A stretch of DNA of 64,000 nt from Serripes groenlandicus. Lineage: Eukaryota > Mollusca > Bivalvia > Cardiida > Cardiidae. The stretch lies in contig JASEVX010000003.1 of NCBI GenBank assembly GCA_031761405.1, positions 68,745,135 through 68,809,134 of the forward strand. Reading direction: 5' to 3'. A model generated the notes under the pieces. It searched no databases. It was not told the DNA's origin and saw only the letters and a program-made list of their open reading frames with translations. This document shows positions 1 to 9,828 of the stretch, in pieces (positions within the stretch are counted from its first letter, which is position 1; the number at the start of each line of letters is the position of its first letter). Made by a program: the position numbers and the translations under genes.

Positions 1-480
1 TTTACAGTAAATACACATTTTGTTTTTAATCTTGTAGTAGTTCTTGTGGTAAGATTGGTGTGACGTTTTTCCTCTATTTTTGTTAAGTTTGCAATACGAT
101 TTTTCTCTATCGCCGCCATTTTGTTATGTGTTGTCTAATGCAGTTGTTCAAGAGGTAGGCGGTTGGCGTGGCGTCAAAAAGTCCGTAGCACCAATTTCTT
201 TATTTCTTTGAATGAATATATTACAACATCATGAGAGACATGTCGTACGAAAACTGACCTTTGAAAGGGGGTGTCGATCAATAGCCATGACCATTCTCCA
301 AAGCTTTCCAGGATGCTTGTTTCATTAGATAATTCAATCGATAGATTCTGATCAGACTACTTGGAGGAGCAGGCTGATCTTTATCTTCCCTGAACGCAAA
401 GTTTAATGGTCGGTTTACTTTTTACGAATCATATTTCATATATTTTTTTATTTTTTTTATTTATTCAAAATATCACCAGA
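1..480. other. No recognised gene (5' edge of window)
   Basis: AT-rich sequence with no frame or repeat that I can assign. It ends in a T-rich run just before a short LINE-like patch. Confidence 0.3.
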
Positions 481-498
481 AGGTCCATGTGGTTAGAA

Positions 499-535
499 AT
501 ACATGTTTGGTCTTTCCCAATAATATTTACGAATA
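499..535 (-). repeat. 37-bp near-duplicate of the neighbouring LINE C-terminus
   Basis: About 35 bases here match 963-998 with one mismatch. On the minus strand both encode the LINE segment RKYY-x-ERPNM. Similarity stops abruptly on both sides. It may be a scrap of a second LINE copy or a short templated duplication. Confidence 0.55.
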
Positions 536-679
536 CAACAGTGAAACATACAAAATAGTACAACAAAATAATGGTATATACAATTCATTACATATACACG
601 CTTGTTTAGATGTACCTAACTACATACATATAAAGATGCTTGTATGTAAGCAAGACACGAGATGCAAACTGAATTTACA

Positions 680-680
<1 letters not shown>

Positions 681-710
<30 letters not shown>
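681..710 (+). repeat. A30 homopolymer
   Basis: Thirty consecutive A residues. This has the wrong polarity to be the tail of the minus-strand LINE remnant next to it. It could be the tail of an unrecognised plus-strand retroposed sequence or a simple homopolymer. Confidence 0.7.
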
Positions 711-714
<4 letters not shown>

Positions 715-855
715 GAGAAATATAAAGATATAACACCAATCTTGTCCGAAACGAAAAGACAAGTTTGTCATTAGGTGTTCTTATACATGCAATGCTAAAT
801 TATAATTATAAAATTTATAATTTAATAATTAATCTGTTTAAATTTACACTCACAA

Positions 856-2100
856 TCAATTATATACATGTGTATCCCTTATATACATTGCCTTTTCAAT
901 ATACATACCTAAATTTAGTATGTCTTTCTTGTTTTCAGATTTAAGGAGCTGCACTAATTTAAACATGTTTGGTCTTTCCCTATAATATTTACGAATAAAT
1001 TGTTGCCTTAGATCAGTATATATGTTGCATTCCAAAATGAAATGAAATTCATCTCCTAACAACTTACATGAAAAACAAACCCTTTCAGAAATTGGCTTAC
1101 TAATTGGTTTTGCCCATCTTCCTGTTTCAATAGCTAATCTATGTGATGAGGTACGCAAACGCGAAAGAGAATTTCGATATTTATTTATAGTTAGCGTATC
1201 TAAATAAGGCTGAAAACGGAAATCACAAATTGATCTGTAAAATATAGCTATACTTGAATCATTTAATCTACTATGCCAGTCTTGAATGAATTGATCTTTG
1301 ATTCTTTGCTTAACAACTTTTAAAAACATCTTTACATCTCCTACACTTTGATAAAGCCAAGCGTCTCCAAAACCAAGATTATAAAGAGCATTTCTAATTA
1401 ATGAACACCAGTTTATCCTATTCATGAATGTTTCGCAATCATTCTTTAACATTAGATAGATTTTCTTGATATATTTATTTTCACCTGATTGTAATATTTT
1501 AATCCAATATTTTATAATAATAAATAATCTGTACTTTTGTAAACACATTCTACCCATTTCACCATAAATAAAATCATTTTGCGTCGATTTTTAACATTCA
1601 GTAATCTTTTACAAAATTGCAAATGTATCCTTTCTACCGCCATACCATGATTAAAACCCCAAACTTCACTGCCGTTGTTTAATATTGGTAATACTAATTT
1701 ATCAAATAATTCTAATTTATGAGAAACCGACAGATTTGTAAATTTACATAAGTATTTATTCATTGCGTAAATTGCCTTGAGAGATTGACCGGATAATGTT
1801 TGTTGTGCTTCAGAAAAGGAGCCGCCCGTTGTGAAAACGATTCCAAGATAAACAAATTTATTCACAATTTCTAGACAACCGTTATCATAATTGAATCGTA
1901 TATTTGCAGGTGTTCGGCCACCTTTTTTGAAAATCATAATTTTTGTTTTTGAGACATTTATTTTTAATTTCCACCTGTTACAGTACTCATGCATCGGATT
2001 TAAACTTTTTTGTAATTCGTCAGCACTATTTGCGAAGATGACAAAACAAAACCATACATACAATATGACAACCTTCATATCAGAGCTCGGCTTTCATATG
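856..2100 (-). pseudogene. Decayed LINE ORF2: RT C-terminal part to C-terminal Cys/His motif
   Basis: Two overlapping minus-strand frames (2078-1512 and 1557-856) together give the 3' part of a non-LTR reverse transcriptase. The first carries the region after the catalytic loop: 'VIFANSADELQ', 'NRWKLKINVSKTKIMIF', then 'YLGIVF' and 'LPILNNGSEVWGF'. The second carries the C-terminal domain: 'LRTSSHRLAIETGRW', then C-x2-C-x7-H-x4-C in 'CFSCKLLGDEFHFILEC', and ends 'MYIEKAMYIRD'. The catalytic YADD box just upstream is replaced by YVWFC, and the two halves are in different frames, so the copy is dead. Nothing LINE-like continues beyond about 2100, so it is also 5'-truncated. I did not assign a clade; a CR1/L2-like group is possible. 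Confidence 0.85.
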
Positions 2101-2239
2101 AATGAGGTGCAATTAACTTTTTGTGGTTTCAAGAAGTTTATTATAACATAAGAGTTCTTGATTAAGTTTAGTGGTTTGAAAGTAAGTATTTAGATGGAAA
2201 GCAGCTTTACGTGTTAATCTTAAAGCTGATTGTTTAACA

Positions 2240-2597
2240 TTAAAGGTGCTGAACTCCAGAAAAATGATTGTATTGTCAACGTTTCAAACCTGTTCAAAAG
2301 TTGTCTTGAAATATAAGAATCACAAAACTGTGACAAAATCAAGAGTAACTATTTCACTTTCCAGTACAATAAACATCTAAATAGTTATCGTGTATGCTTC
2401 ATTTTTCCTGGGTAGACATACCCAGTAAGGCAACTTTTGTACAATTTCTTGACTTTCAATTGACTGTTTTTCAACAGGTACTGCTAAAATAGTGTTAATC
2501 TATTTATTACTTACTTTGTTGTCACTACTAGCAATATTTAACTCAGTTTCAACATTTCCAAATGTTAATCTTCATCTGGGGTTCAGCACCTTTAATA
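2240..2597. mobile_element. MITE with ~22-bp terminal inverted repeats (copy 1)
   Basis: The left end reads TTAAAGGTGCTGAACTCCAG and the right end, reverse-complemented, reads TTAAAGGTGCTGAACCCCAG. The element is about 355 bp with no coding frame. The ends begin with TTAA, compatible with a TTAA or TA target site. The ends resemble those of the element at 3484-3857, but the interiors differ. Confidence 0.7.
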
Positions 2598-3483
2598 TAA
2601 TGTAATTTAGATATAAGGTTCATGCGTATGTTTTTGACGAACTAGGCATACAACTATGAGTACCGGGTGTAAGCCATGCACTTAGTTGACGCCGCGTGGA
2701 AGCGCGGCGTCAGTATGGGTTTTAATTTTGTACCATGGGGTGACGTAATCGAAAAGGGAGAAACCAACATATATTATTGTAAAGAAAAACTCTGTAATAT
2801 GTTTGAAAAAACAGCCTTTATGATTGAATAAATTGTATTAACTGATTTAAGAACAAACAAGATACAAACTATGTACATCGTTTACCGTTATTACAAAACT
2901 TTAGACACATTTAAATTGTTTTTAATAACTGTTCCCCAACTAACTAGGCTAAGATTTATTTTTTTATGAGTTGGTTTACGGATTTCACTAGGCCACGCTT
3001 TTTAAATTGTTTGGTTTACTGCTCTGACGACTCGATTCATCAAAGCTCAGAATTAAGATTCGGGTGATGTTTTTTCCTATTTATTTCTGTTGTATTACTA
3101 AACTTAAAACGTTCCTCCCTATACAGTTGTTCATTGTATTCTTGCTATATGTTGACTATACAAGAGAACTTTTTCTTTTAATTTCATAAATGCTTAATTT
3201 TGATATTAAATATCTTTAAACTCGTTAGAATTATTTGTATTTTTTGTTTATATACTCTCGTCTTTTGTTATCATACTTCTGCTCAACTGGAAGGAGAATA
3301 TACTTCCCTCTCTCCTTCCAAAGCTTGTGTCACACTTGACTTATAACTAGAGGCATTAACACTTAAGTTAATATCTGTTAATATTTCAGTATCTATGTTT
3401 TTTGTTTATCTAATTGATCTAGTAAGAGCAGATTTAAAATTAAGAAACTTCAGCTTGTATGACACTTTATTGTTGCAGTCAAT
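2598..3483. other. No gene seen; contains a GC-rich hairpin
   Basis: AT-rich sequence without a supportable frame. At 2690-2713 there is a perfect 9-bp GC-rich stem (GACGCCGCG / CGCGGCGTC) with a 6-nt loop, which is conspicuous in this base composition. Confidence 0.5.
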
Positions 3484-3857
3484 GTTAAAGCGACTGAAAT
3501 CCAGATGGCACGAAAAAAAAAAAAAAAATTGAATTCGCCCTAAATGTTATTATTTATGTTATCCAAGTAAAACCAGGGTAGAAAATGTATCGTTTTTTAT
3601 CAATAAAGTGAACTTGAGTCGTTTTAAATTGTCCCGATGAAGGCGTTTCCTATTTAAAAATACTTACCCCGTTACTGACAGGGTAGAATTTGCGATGGAA
3701 AAAGTATCGAAAACAAGAAAATCTCACCGATTATAGGGGTATGTAATATGTCAGTTATCATATTTTAATGCCCAAAATACAAAAATAACACTTATTTTCT
3801 TAAAATTAGATTTTTTTTTTTCGAGAGTTGGGTATCTGGAGTTCAGTCGCTTTAAGC
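3484..3857. mobile_element. MITE with ~22-bp terminal inverted repeats (copy 2, related family)
   Basis: The left end is TTAAAGCGACTGAAATCCAG and the right end, reverse-complemented, is TTAAAGCGACTGAACTCCAG. The element is about 374 bp and non-coding, with an A-run just inside the left end and a T-run just inside the right end, which extends the inverted symmetry. Its termini match those of the 2240 element at about 15 of 21 positions. Confidence 0.7.
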
Positions 3858-4950
3858 AAACTGTAAACCAAATGGTTTGAATACTAAACTTTACATGCTG
3901 AATATCACATAGATCCTAGCACATAAAGTATATAATCCCTACGTCAAAATGGACCCTTTTTGCTCTTGATAACATCTTATTATAGACTATGGTATCCAGG
4001 TGAGCAATAAAGGAACATCTTGGCCTTCTTGTTTAAGATAAAGGTACATTTGGCCTTCTTGTTCAAAATATTTACATCCTGTCCGTTTGCACACGTTATT
4101 TAAATGTATTGAACTGCATCTGCTTCCCTTTAAGTCATGCTTTAAAATCATGCGCGGCGTCTTTGATGCTTAGCATCAAAATTCGTCTGTTTTATAAGAG
4201 AACGCTGCGCGTCCATAGGCATGGCGGTGTTAGATCCAACGAAATAAAGTTTATGAGACTTCTAGTATTCCATTGCTTGTTCCAGTGCGTCCATTTTTCA
4301 AATTAATTGTAAATCGCCAGCCCAGGACACGTGACATATGTCAATGGTGCCGAACGCATAACCACGATGTTCGGGGAGCAAGTCTTGATTGACATCGACT
4401 ATCAGCTATATAATTGTGTTACTAATTAGTTTATCAATCATACATTTTACTTGATCTCAGTGTATGACTTTAACAAGGGCATATAGAAGAAAGAGGAACA
4501 ATTGCCTTCATAGTGTATCATAGCTTGTCATAGGTCAGCTTTTAGATGGCGTTAGTTTCATGACAATCGAACTGACAGTGTCTCACTGTCACCCGGTGAC
4601 ATTGCCTTGATGATCGAACCACTAGTGTCTCACTTTCACCCGGTGGCATTGCCTTGATTACTCAACACGTGAATATCAGTGAATTAGTCAGATACGGTTT
4701 TACGGAAGCAATCGTACTAACCGCTCAATATCATTCGTGTATTTTCGGTATTTTACTCAACATGTTCGCTTTATAATGGACTGCTCATGTGTAAATCAGT
4801 CTTAGCCAAAGAGCTGTTTCCAAGCCCCATCCTGAAAGGATCTGTGCTCCATAAAGAAAACCAACCTGAAAACATTTGCGAGCAGTTCAGATCCAGAGCA
4901 ACATGATCCAGATCAATGACGTTTGATTTGGCTCTTAAGGTTAAACTGTA
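3858..4950. other. No gene recognised; short ~48-bp tandem duplication
   Basis: No convincing coding exon. At 4567-4612 and 4615-4660 a ~46-bp segment containing 'GTGTCTCAC' and 'CACCCGGTG' is repeated in tandem with a few differences. Short frames here show no family similarity that I recognise. Confidence 0.4.
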
Positions 4951-5450
4951 ACAATTCAATTCAATTCATTCCTTTATTGGCAAATATCGACAAAATGTGT
5001 CTATGACCATTTACAGAGTGACAGAATATGGCTATAGAGACAAACGTAAATATATATATATATATATTTCTATACAGTATGTCAGATAAATAACTAAACA
5101 GAAATAGTTGGTATATCAAATGAAAAAGGTACACAGTAACACTTTTTGTCCATTTTATTCACATTACTTGGCCACCAGAGCAGATCTCTTCAACACTTAA
5201 AATACATACACTTAGGTATGCTAACACCACTCATATCTTCTTAGTTCATTTAACTCCGGGATGTAGTTATTAGGTCACACGAATATAGGAAACTAAGACA
5301 CGCGTCATCCAATAAAAGGTCTTCTTGCATTTCCGTAACGGGATCAGATAAACGAATATGGTACACATTTCCGAGAGATTATACATCTAGCTTTTTGTCT
5401 GAATTTACAAAATGGTTTATCCTACACGCTAGCGTGAAATAAAGACTCTA
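4951..5450 (-). mobile_element. Probable LINE 3' tail
   Basis: Read on the minus strand, the segment ends in 'TTTGCCAATAAAGGAATG' followed by a short (AATTG)n-type repeat. This is the usual form of CR1/RTE-like 3' ends in invertebrates. No C-terminal Cys/His domain is readable upstream. A 40-codon minus-strand frame at about 5242-5370 is not recognised. A (TA)n run lies at about 5053-5068. The call rests on the terminus only. Confidence 0.4.
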
Positions 5451-6031
5451 GTGAAACTGCGTTTACCCGCGTCTTCAATGTTCACAGATGTAACACGATC
5501 ATTAAACGCCAGGCACGGCCTGTAAATAGACGTTTTTTCTTGGAAGAGCAAATTTGTAATGAAAAGGCATTGATTGGATGAATGATGTAGGGAGAGTTTT
5601 AGAGATAATTAATTTGTTTTTGTAGGATGATAAGACTGAATTACCGCCTGTATCAATGGAACAGTACGACATTACAACGTCTCTTAATTCACTCAGGCTG
5701 TAATACGAGAAAGAGGGTCATAATAGTGTTAAACCTGTTTGTTTACAGTGTGACAACACGAGGGCTTCTTAAAATGGAAAATGTTCTCCTTTCTCCACAA
5801 TGTTTACATGAGTTTCTAGAAACTTTTCTACGATTTAATGCAGAAAAAAATATAACCAGATCAGACTGTGCAGATACACTGGCTTATCTGGATCTACACA
5901 GTTACACTTGTAGCAATTGGATTGCAATTAGTTTTCGCAGATCTACGATCAATTATTTATAAAATATCTGTGAGGAGGATATGCAACAGTTTTCAGAGTT
6001 TTCTCCTCAATGTATAAATAAATATATTATA
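5451..6031. other. Unassigned region with an unrecognised 111-codon frame
   Basis: A plus-strand frame at 5627-5962 is open for 111 codons. It matches no family I know and has no clear splice context or codon signature, so I do not call it a gene. Confidence 0.3.
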
Positions 6032-6116
6032 CAGCTATTTACTCCTCTTGAGGTCAATAGTCATTTGCGAGGAAGAATAGTTTTTCACTATTGACCTCAA
6101 GAGGAGTAAATAGCTG
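6032..6116. repeat. Perfect 30-bp inverted repeat (hairpin)
   Basis: 6032-6061 and 6087-6116 are exact reverse complements, starting CAGCTATTTACTCC, around a 25-nt spacer. The same arm sequence recurs at 6392 and, less exactly, at 6568. This is the 5' part of the first unit of a duplicated palindromic element. Confidence 0.9.
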
Positions 6117-6391
6117 TTTTATTATATATCTTCATGAAAAACGCATAATTTAACTAGTTTATTTATAAAATTATAACGCGCGTTTTAAAACATGTTGGTT
6201 ATGCACGTGCATGACGTCATTTCAAACAATAACGTCATAACAGATGAACTATTGACTCGAAAATGGACTATTGGACCTGAATTTTAAAATAAAAGCGAAA
6301 AGGAGTCAAATAGTCATTTTTTATTGAATCACACGTGACTGCTTCTCGTCCAATCAACTACTTTGATTCATAGTAGGTATATAATAATATA
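6117..6391. mobile_element. Palindromic element, unit 1 body
   Basis: A non-coding segment of about 250 bp, from 'TATATATCTTCATG' to 'CATAGTAGGTATATAATA'. It is repeated almost exactly at 6580-6948. It contains 'GCACGTGCATGACGTCAT', so an E-box/CRE-like core is conserved in both units. The hairpin that precedes each unit suggests a foldback-type non-autonomous element duplicated in tandem. Confidence 0.6.
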
Positions 6392-6568
6392 CAGCTATTT
6401 ACTCCTCTTGAGGTCAATAGTGAAAAACTATTCTTCCAAGTGAATGACTATTGACATAGAACTATTGACCGACACGAAGTCGAGGTCAATAGTTCTCTAT
6501 TTCGTGTCAATAGTCATTCACTTGGAAGAATAGTTTTTCACCATTGAACTCAAAGGGAGTAAATAGCT
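6392..6568. repeat. ~80-bp-arm inverted repeat
   Basis: Left arm about 6392-6470, right arm about 6484-6568, complementary with a few mismatches around a very short spacer. The outermost 30 bp are the same sequence as the 6032 hairpin. The inner part adds 'TATTCTTCCAAGTGAATGAC' and its complement. Confidence 0.85.
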
Positions 6569-6948
6569 GTTTTATTATATATCTTCATGAAAAACGCATA
6601 ATTTAACTAGTTTATTTATAACATTGCTGTCATCATTTTAATTGGGTAAATGTATGTAACATAAATGTAGATTCTTACATAAACACAGGATTATTATTGT
6701 AAATGCAGACAGAATTCAATATACTGTTACATGACACGCGCGTTAAAATGTTGGTTATGCACGTGCATGACGTCATTTCAAACAATAACGTCATAACAGA
6801 TGAACTATTGACTCGAAAATGGACTATTGGACCTGAATTTTAGAATAAAAGCGAAAAGGAGTCAAATAGTCATTTTTTATTGAATCACACGTGACTGCTT
6901 CTCGTCCAATCAAATACTTTGATTCATAGTAGGTATATAATAAACATT
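6569..6948. mobile_element. Palindromic element, unit 2 body
   Basis: Near-identical repeat of the 6117-6391 body, with about 110 extra bases at roughly 6625-6738 that unit 1 lacks. It therefore records either an insertion here or a deletion in unit 1. Confidence 0.6.
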
Positions 6949-7233
6949 TCTGTGGCATGTGGCATCTTCTCGGATCCAAACACCACATTTCACTCAGTAT
7001 GGGGGAAAATGATTACATAACACAGAGGTGAATTGAACCACACACTGACGCGTGATAGCTGCTCGCTGATTGGCTATGGTACAAATAGTTTCGAGAGAAA
7101 TGTGTTAATCGTTTTCTTGATTGAAATGACCTACACGACTTTTAGACACCGCCAGCAACTGAATAGTTTTATTTAATCTATTACTTTTTTTTTCACCGCA
7201 ATAACATTAATCATTTTATTTACCATAAAATAC

Positions 7234-7264
<31 letters not shown>

Positions 7265-8149
7265 GGATTGCTTTAGCATTGTTTAAATATATGTATAGAT
7301 AGAAAAAGAAAAAATAATATCATTATTATAGTGTTTGCCTAAAACTTTTGTATTTCCGTTAAACTAACATGATATAATAGACACTCTTTTTATGATACCA
7401 CCAGTCCTGTTGATTATTATTTTATACCCTATAAGACTCCGTGTACCAATAAACACGAGTTTATAATGTATTAAACCAATCAAATATAATCTGATTTAAA
7501 AATACATCGGATCTAGTATTACTGAACACAGCATAGTTGCGAACATTGTACATCGAATTAACTTCCTGGCAAATTATCCTTTACATGGGAGAGCATAGGA
7601 CCCAATGGAAATTAATATTTCTTAGACCAAACAATCCATTCAACAAGAGTTATCCCTTACAAATATATAAAAAAATCTAAGCACTGAAAGTACTGATGTG
7701 GCTGTGTATTGGAGATGTAAACATATAGGTTTCATTGATTGGGGTTTAACGCTTATTTCAACAATAGTTTAGTCAATTCACAGCTGCCACTTCAACTACC
7801 CATGTTTCCTAGCTTAATCACACGCTATTCCAAAGCTATAGCTGCGTTTCCACATAGACCGTAATTCCTTTGGTGGAATACAAATGATGCGGTGTCGCAT
7901 TGATTTTATAAATTGTCCGAGAGAATGTTGGCCAAGCTGGGATCCGACCTCAAACCCCTGCATTTACAGCCCGAGTCACTACTTACTGAGCTAGCAAAAT
8001 GGGTGTTGTGGCAAAATACAAAGTGATATTTAATATACGTTAACAATTTATTGAAACATCATGCAAAACATAAATCAATTGTGTAAAGGGTCACTAAGCG
8101 AACATTTCTATCAATTTATCTTAACATCAGACAAGCACTTTCATTAGAA
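6949..8149. other. No gene; (TA)n microsatellite and a possible tRNA-like SINE head
   Basis: A (TA)n run occupies about 7238-7263. On the minus strand, 7988-7925 reads like a tRNA-derived SINE head: an A-box-like 'GCTAGCTCAGTAAGTAG' and a B-box-like 'GAGGTCGGATCCC'. No other structure was identified. Confidence 0.4.
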
Positions 8150-8500
8150 TGTAATTTAAAAGTTTTGTCATTTTTGCCCCTTTTCTGATGCCACCTGGCT
8201 ATCATATTTTACAACCAATCAATATGGCTTGAATAAAATCAAATTGTCTTCGAATTCTAAAGTTCGGAAGTTTTGACATTTCCCTCTTTCTGATGCTGCA
8301 GTAATCAAAGTTCTTGATAACGTTTAATCTTTTGAAAACAATTTGACCATGGCATCCTAGTTGCTTCAGGGAAGACGATTTGAATGGACGATGTACGGAG
8401 GCCTGGAATAAGAAAACAATTTTGAGGAGAACAGCTCTAAAGTTTTGTCATTTTATCCCCGTCGCTGTGCATCAGTGGAAGAAATAAAGTTTGTTTTTAC
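8150..8500 (-). mobile_element. Dispersed HINE-core repeat (inverted relative to 62.9 kb)
   Basis: Includes 'GACGATTTGAATGGACGATG' followed by 'TACGGAGGCCT', and 'CCAATCAATATGGCTTGA'. Both are found as reverse complements at about 62925-63135. This is the tandem-core type of repeat seen in the bivalve Helitron-like elements of this window. No termini are present, so it is a fragment. Confidence 0.6.
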
Positions 8501-9089
8501 ACTTTTCCACATACAACGAATATGCAGCAGACTAACTTAAAAATATTCTAGGCAATTAACAGGAACCTTGCTACAAACGAAAGCGTGATTTAACAACCAA
8601 TCAATATTATATTTATAGATAGTTATCCAATGATAGCATTATACCACATTATATTGGTATCAGACAAGCTTATTCAGAGTAAAACATTTCTTAAAAAAGG
8701 GTTAAGTACGCTGGTCGTATCCGGTGTCTGGTAAGAAGTTCCACTGTTCGATTGATTGATTGATTGATTGATTGAGTGAGTGAGTGAGGTTTAACATGTT
8801 TTTAATAGTATTTTACTTGCTCATGTACTAAACACAACATTATTCCCAGAGAGTTAGGATACCTACAACATTTTTCCAATCTTTGAAGGACGCATATTAC
8901 TGTGATATTTGACAATCAATTGAAATAGTGTTGGCCAAGCTTACTCGGAGTGCAGGTCAAAGGGAAGCAATTCATTTTACATTGGCTACCATTATAGCAT
9001 TATTGGTAAGGGTTCTTTCCCTGCATTTAAAAGAAGCCACAAACCTGTATTAAATCAAAGTTCATTCTTTTGTTATTATACAATTAGTA
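8501..9089. other. No gene; (GATT)n/(GAGT)n microsatellite
   Basis: A GATT/GAGT tetranucleotide run lies at about 8751-8787. The remainder is unassigned. Confidence 0.5.
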
Positions 9090-9480
9090 TAATGATACAG
9101 GTAAACAATTTACTAACACAAGTATTCCGATACACGTATGCTATATACGGATACATGTAGACTGATACAGTATACATACAATGTATATAATTGTGATAAC
9201 CCATGAATCCATAAATGTAAATACATGTATGTATGTTGTATGTATATGAGCCGGTGATCGGTGGCCTAAAAATATAATATACTTTGAAACGTTGACACAA
9301 AAAGAATGATATAGGTATACACTATACTGATTCATGTACACTGATACAAGTAACACTATACTGATACCGGTATACACTATACTGATACAGGTATACACTA
9401 TACTGATACAGGTATTCAGTATTCTGATACACATAGACTGATACAGTATACTGATTCAAATAGACTGATACAGGTTTACT
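9090..9480. repeat. GATACA/GTATAC minisatellite, left block
   Basis: Degenerate tandem repeats of the type 'ACTGATACAGGTATACACT'. GTATAC is itself palindromic. The complementary orientation dominates at 12150-12930. Open frames across it are repeat translations rich in YTGISIVYT-like residues, and I do not regard them as genes. Confidence 0.8.
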
Positions 9481-9780
9481 ATATATGTATGTTACAGTCA
9501 AACTGTATAACTAGAAATTTCACAAAATTCCTGAAAAAAATCAGGAAATTCGTGAAATGACCAATTCACGTAAGGATTTCGTGTAAAGCCTAAAAAGTTC
9601 AGGAATTTCGCGAAGTTACTGAAAAATTACTTGCGTTAATTCACTAAATTCCTGAATTATGCCCAAATGAAAATAGTCAAAACTGGCAAAACTGTTCTAT
9701 TCAATATTAACTTTATTTACAGTATTGTACATGTGCAACATAATATCAAGAACAATAGTAGAACAAAATTATACAGCGAC
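9481..9780. repeat. 'AATTCCTGAA' inverted-repeat cluster
   Basis: 'ATTTCACAAAATTCCTGA' at about 9516 is followed after a short A-rich loop by 'TCAGGAAATTCGTGAAAT', a stem with two mismatches. Further copies of the same motif in both orientations run to about 9655. This forms the boundary between two minisatellites. Confidence 0.6.
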
Positions 9781-9828
9781 TTTATTCAATTCTTGGAGGC
9801 TTTTGAAATGGTAGTGGCTAGCTGTTAG

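Noticed and set aside
489..725. 78-codon plus-strand frame ending in poly-lysine
   Set aside because: The lysines come from an A30 run. The rest overlaps antisense LINE-like sequence.
1891..2151. 86-codon plus-strand frame
   Set aside because: It is antisense to the LINE RT remnant on the minus strand.
5627..5962. 111-codon plus-strand frame as a gene
   Set aside because: No recognisable domain, no splice or promoter support, and composition like surrounding AT-rich DNA.
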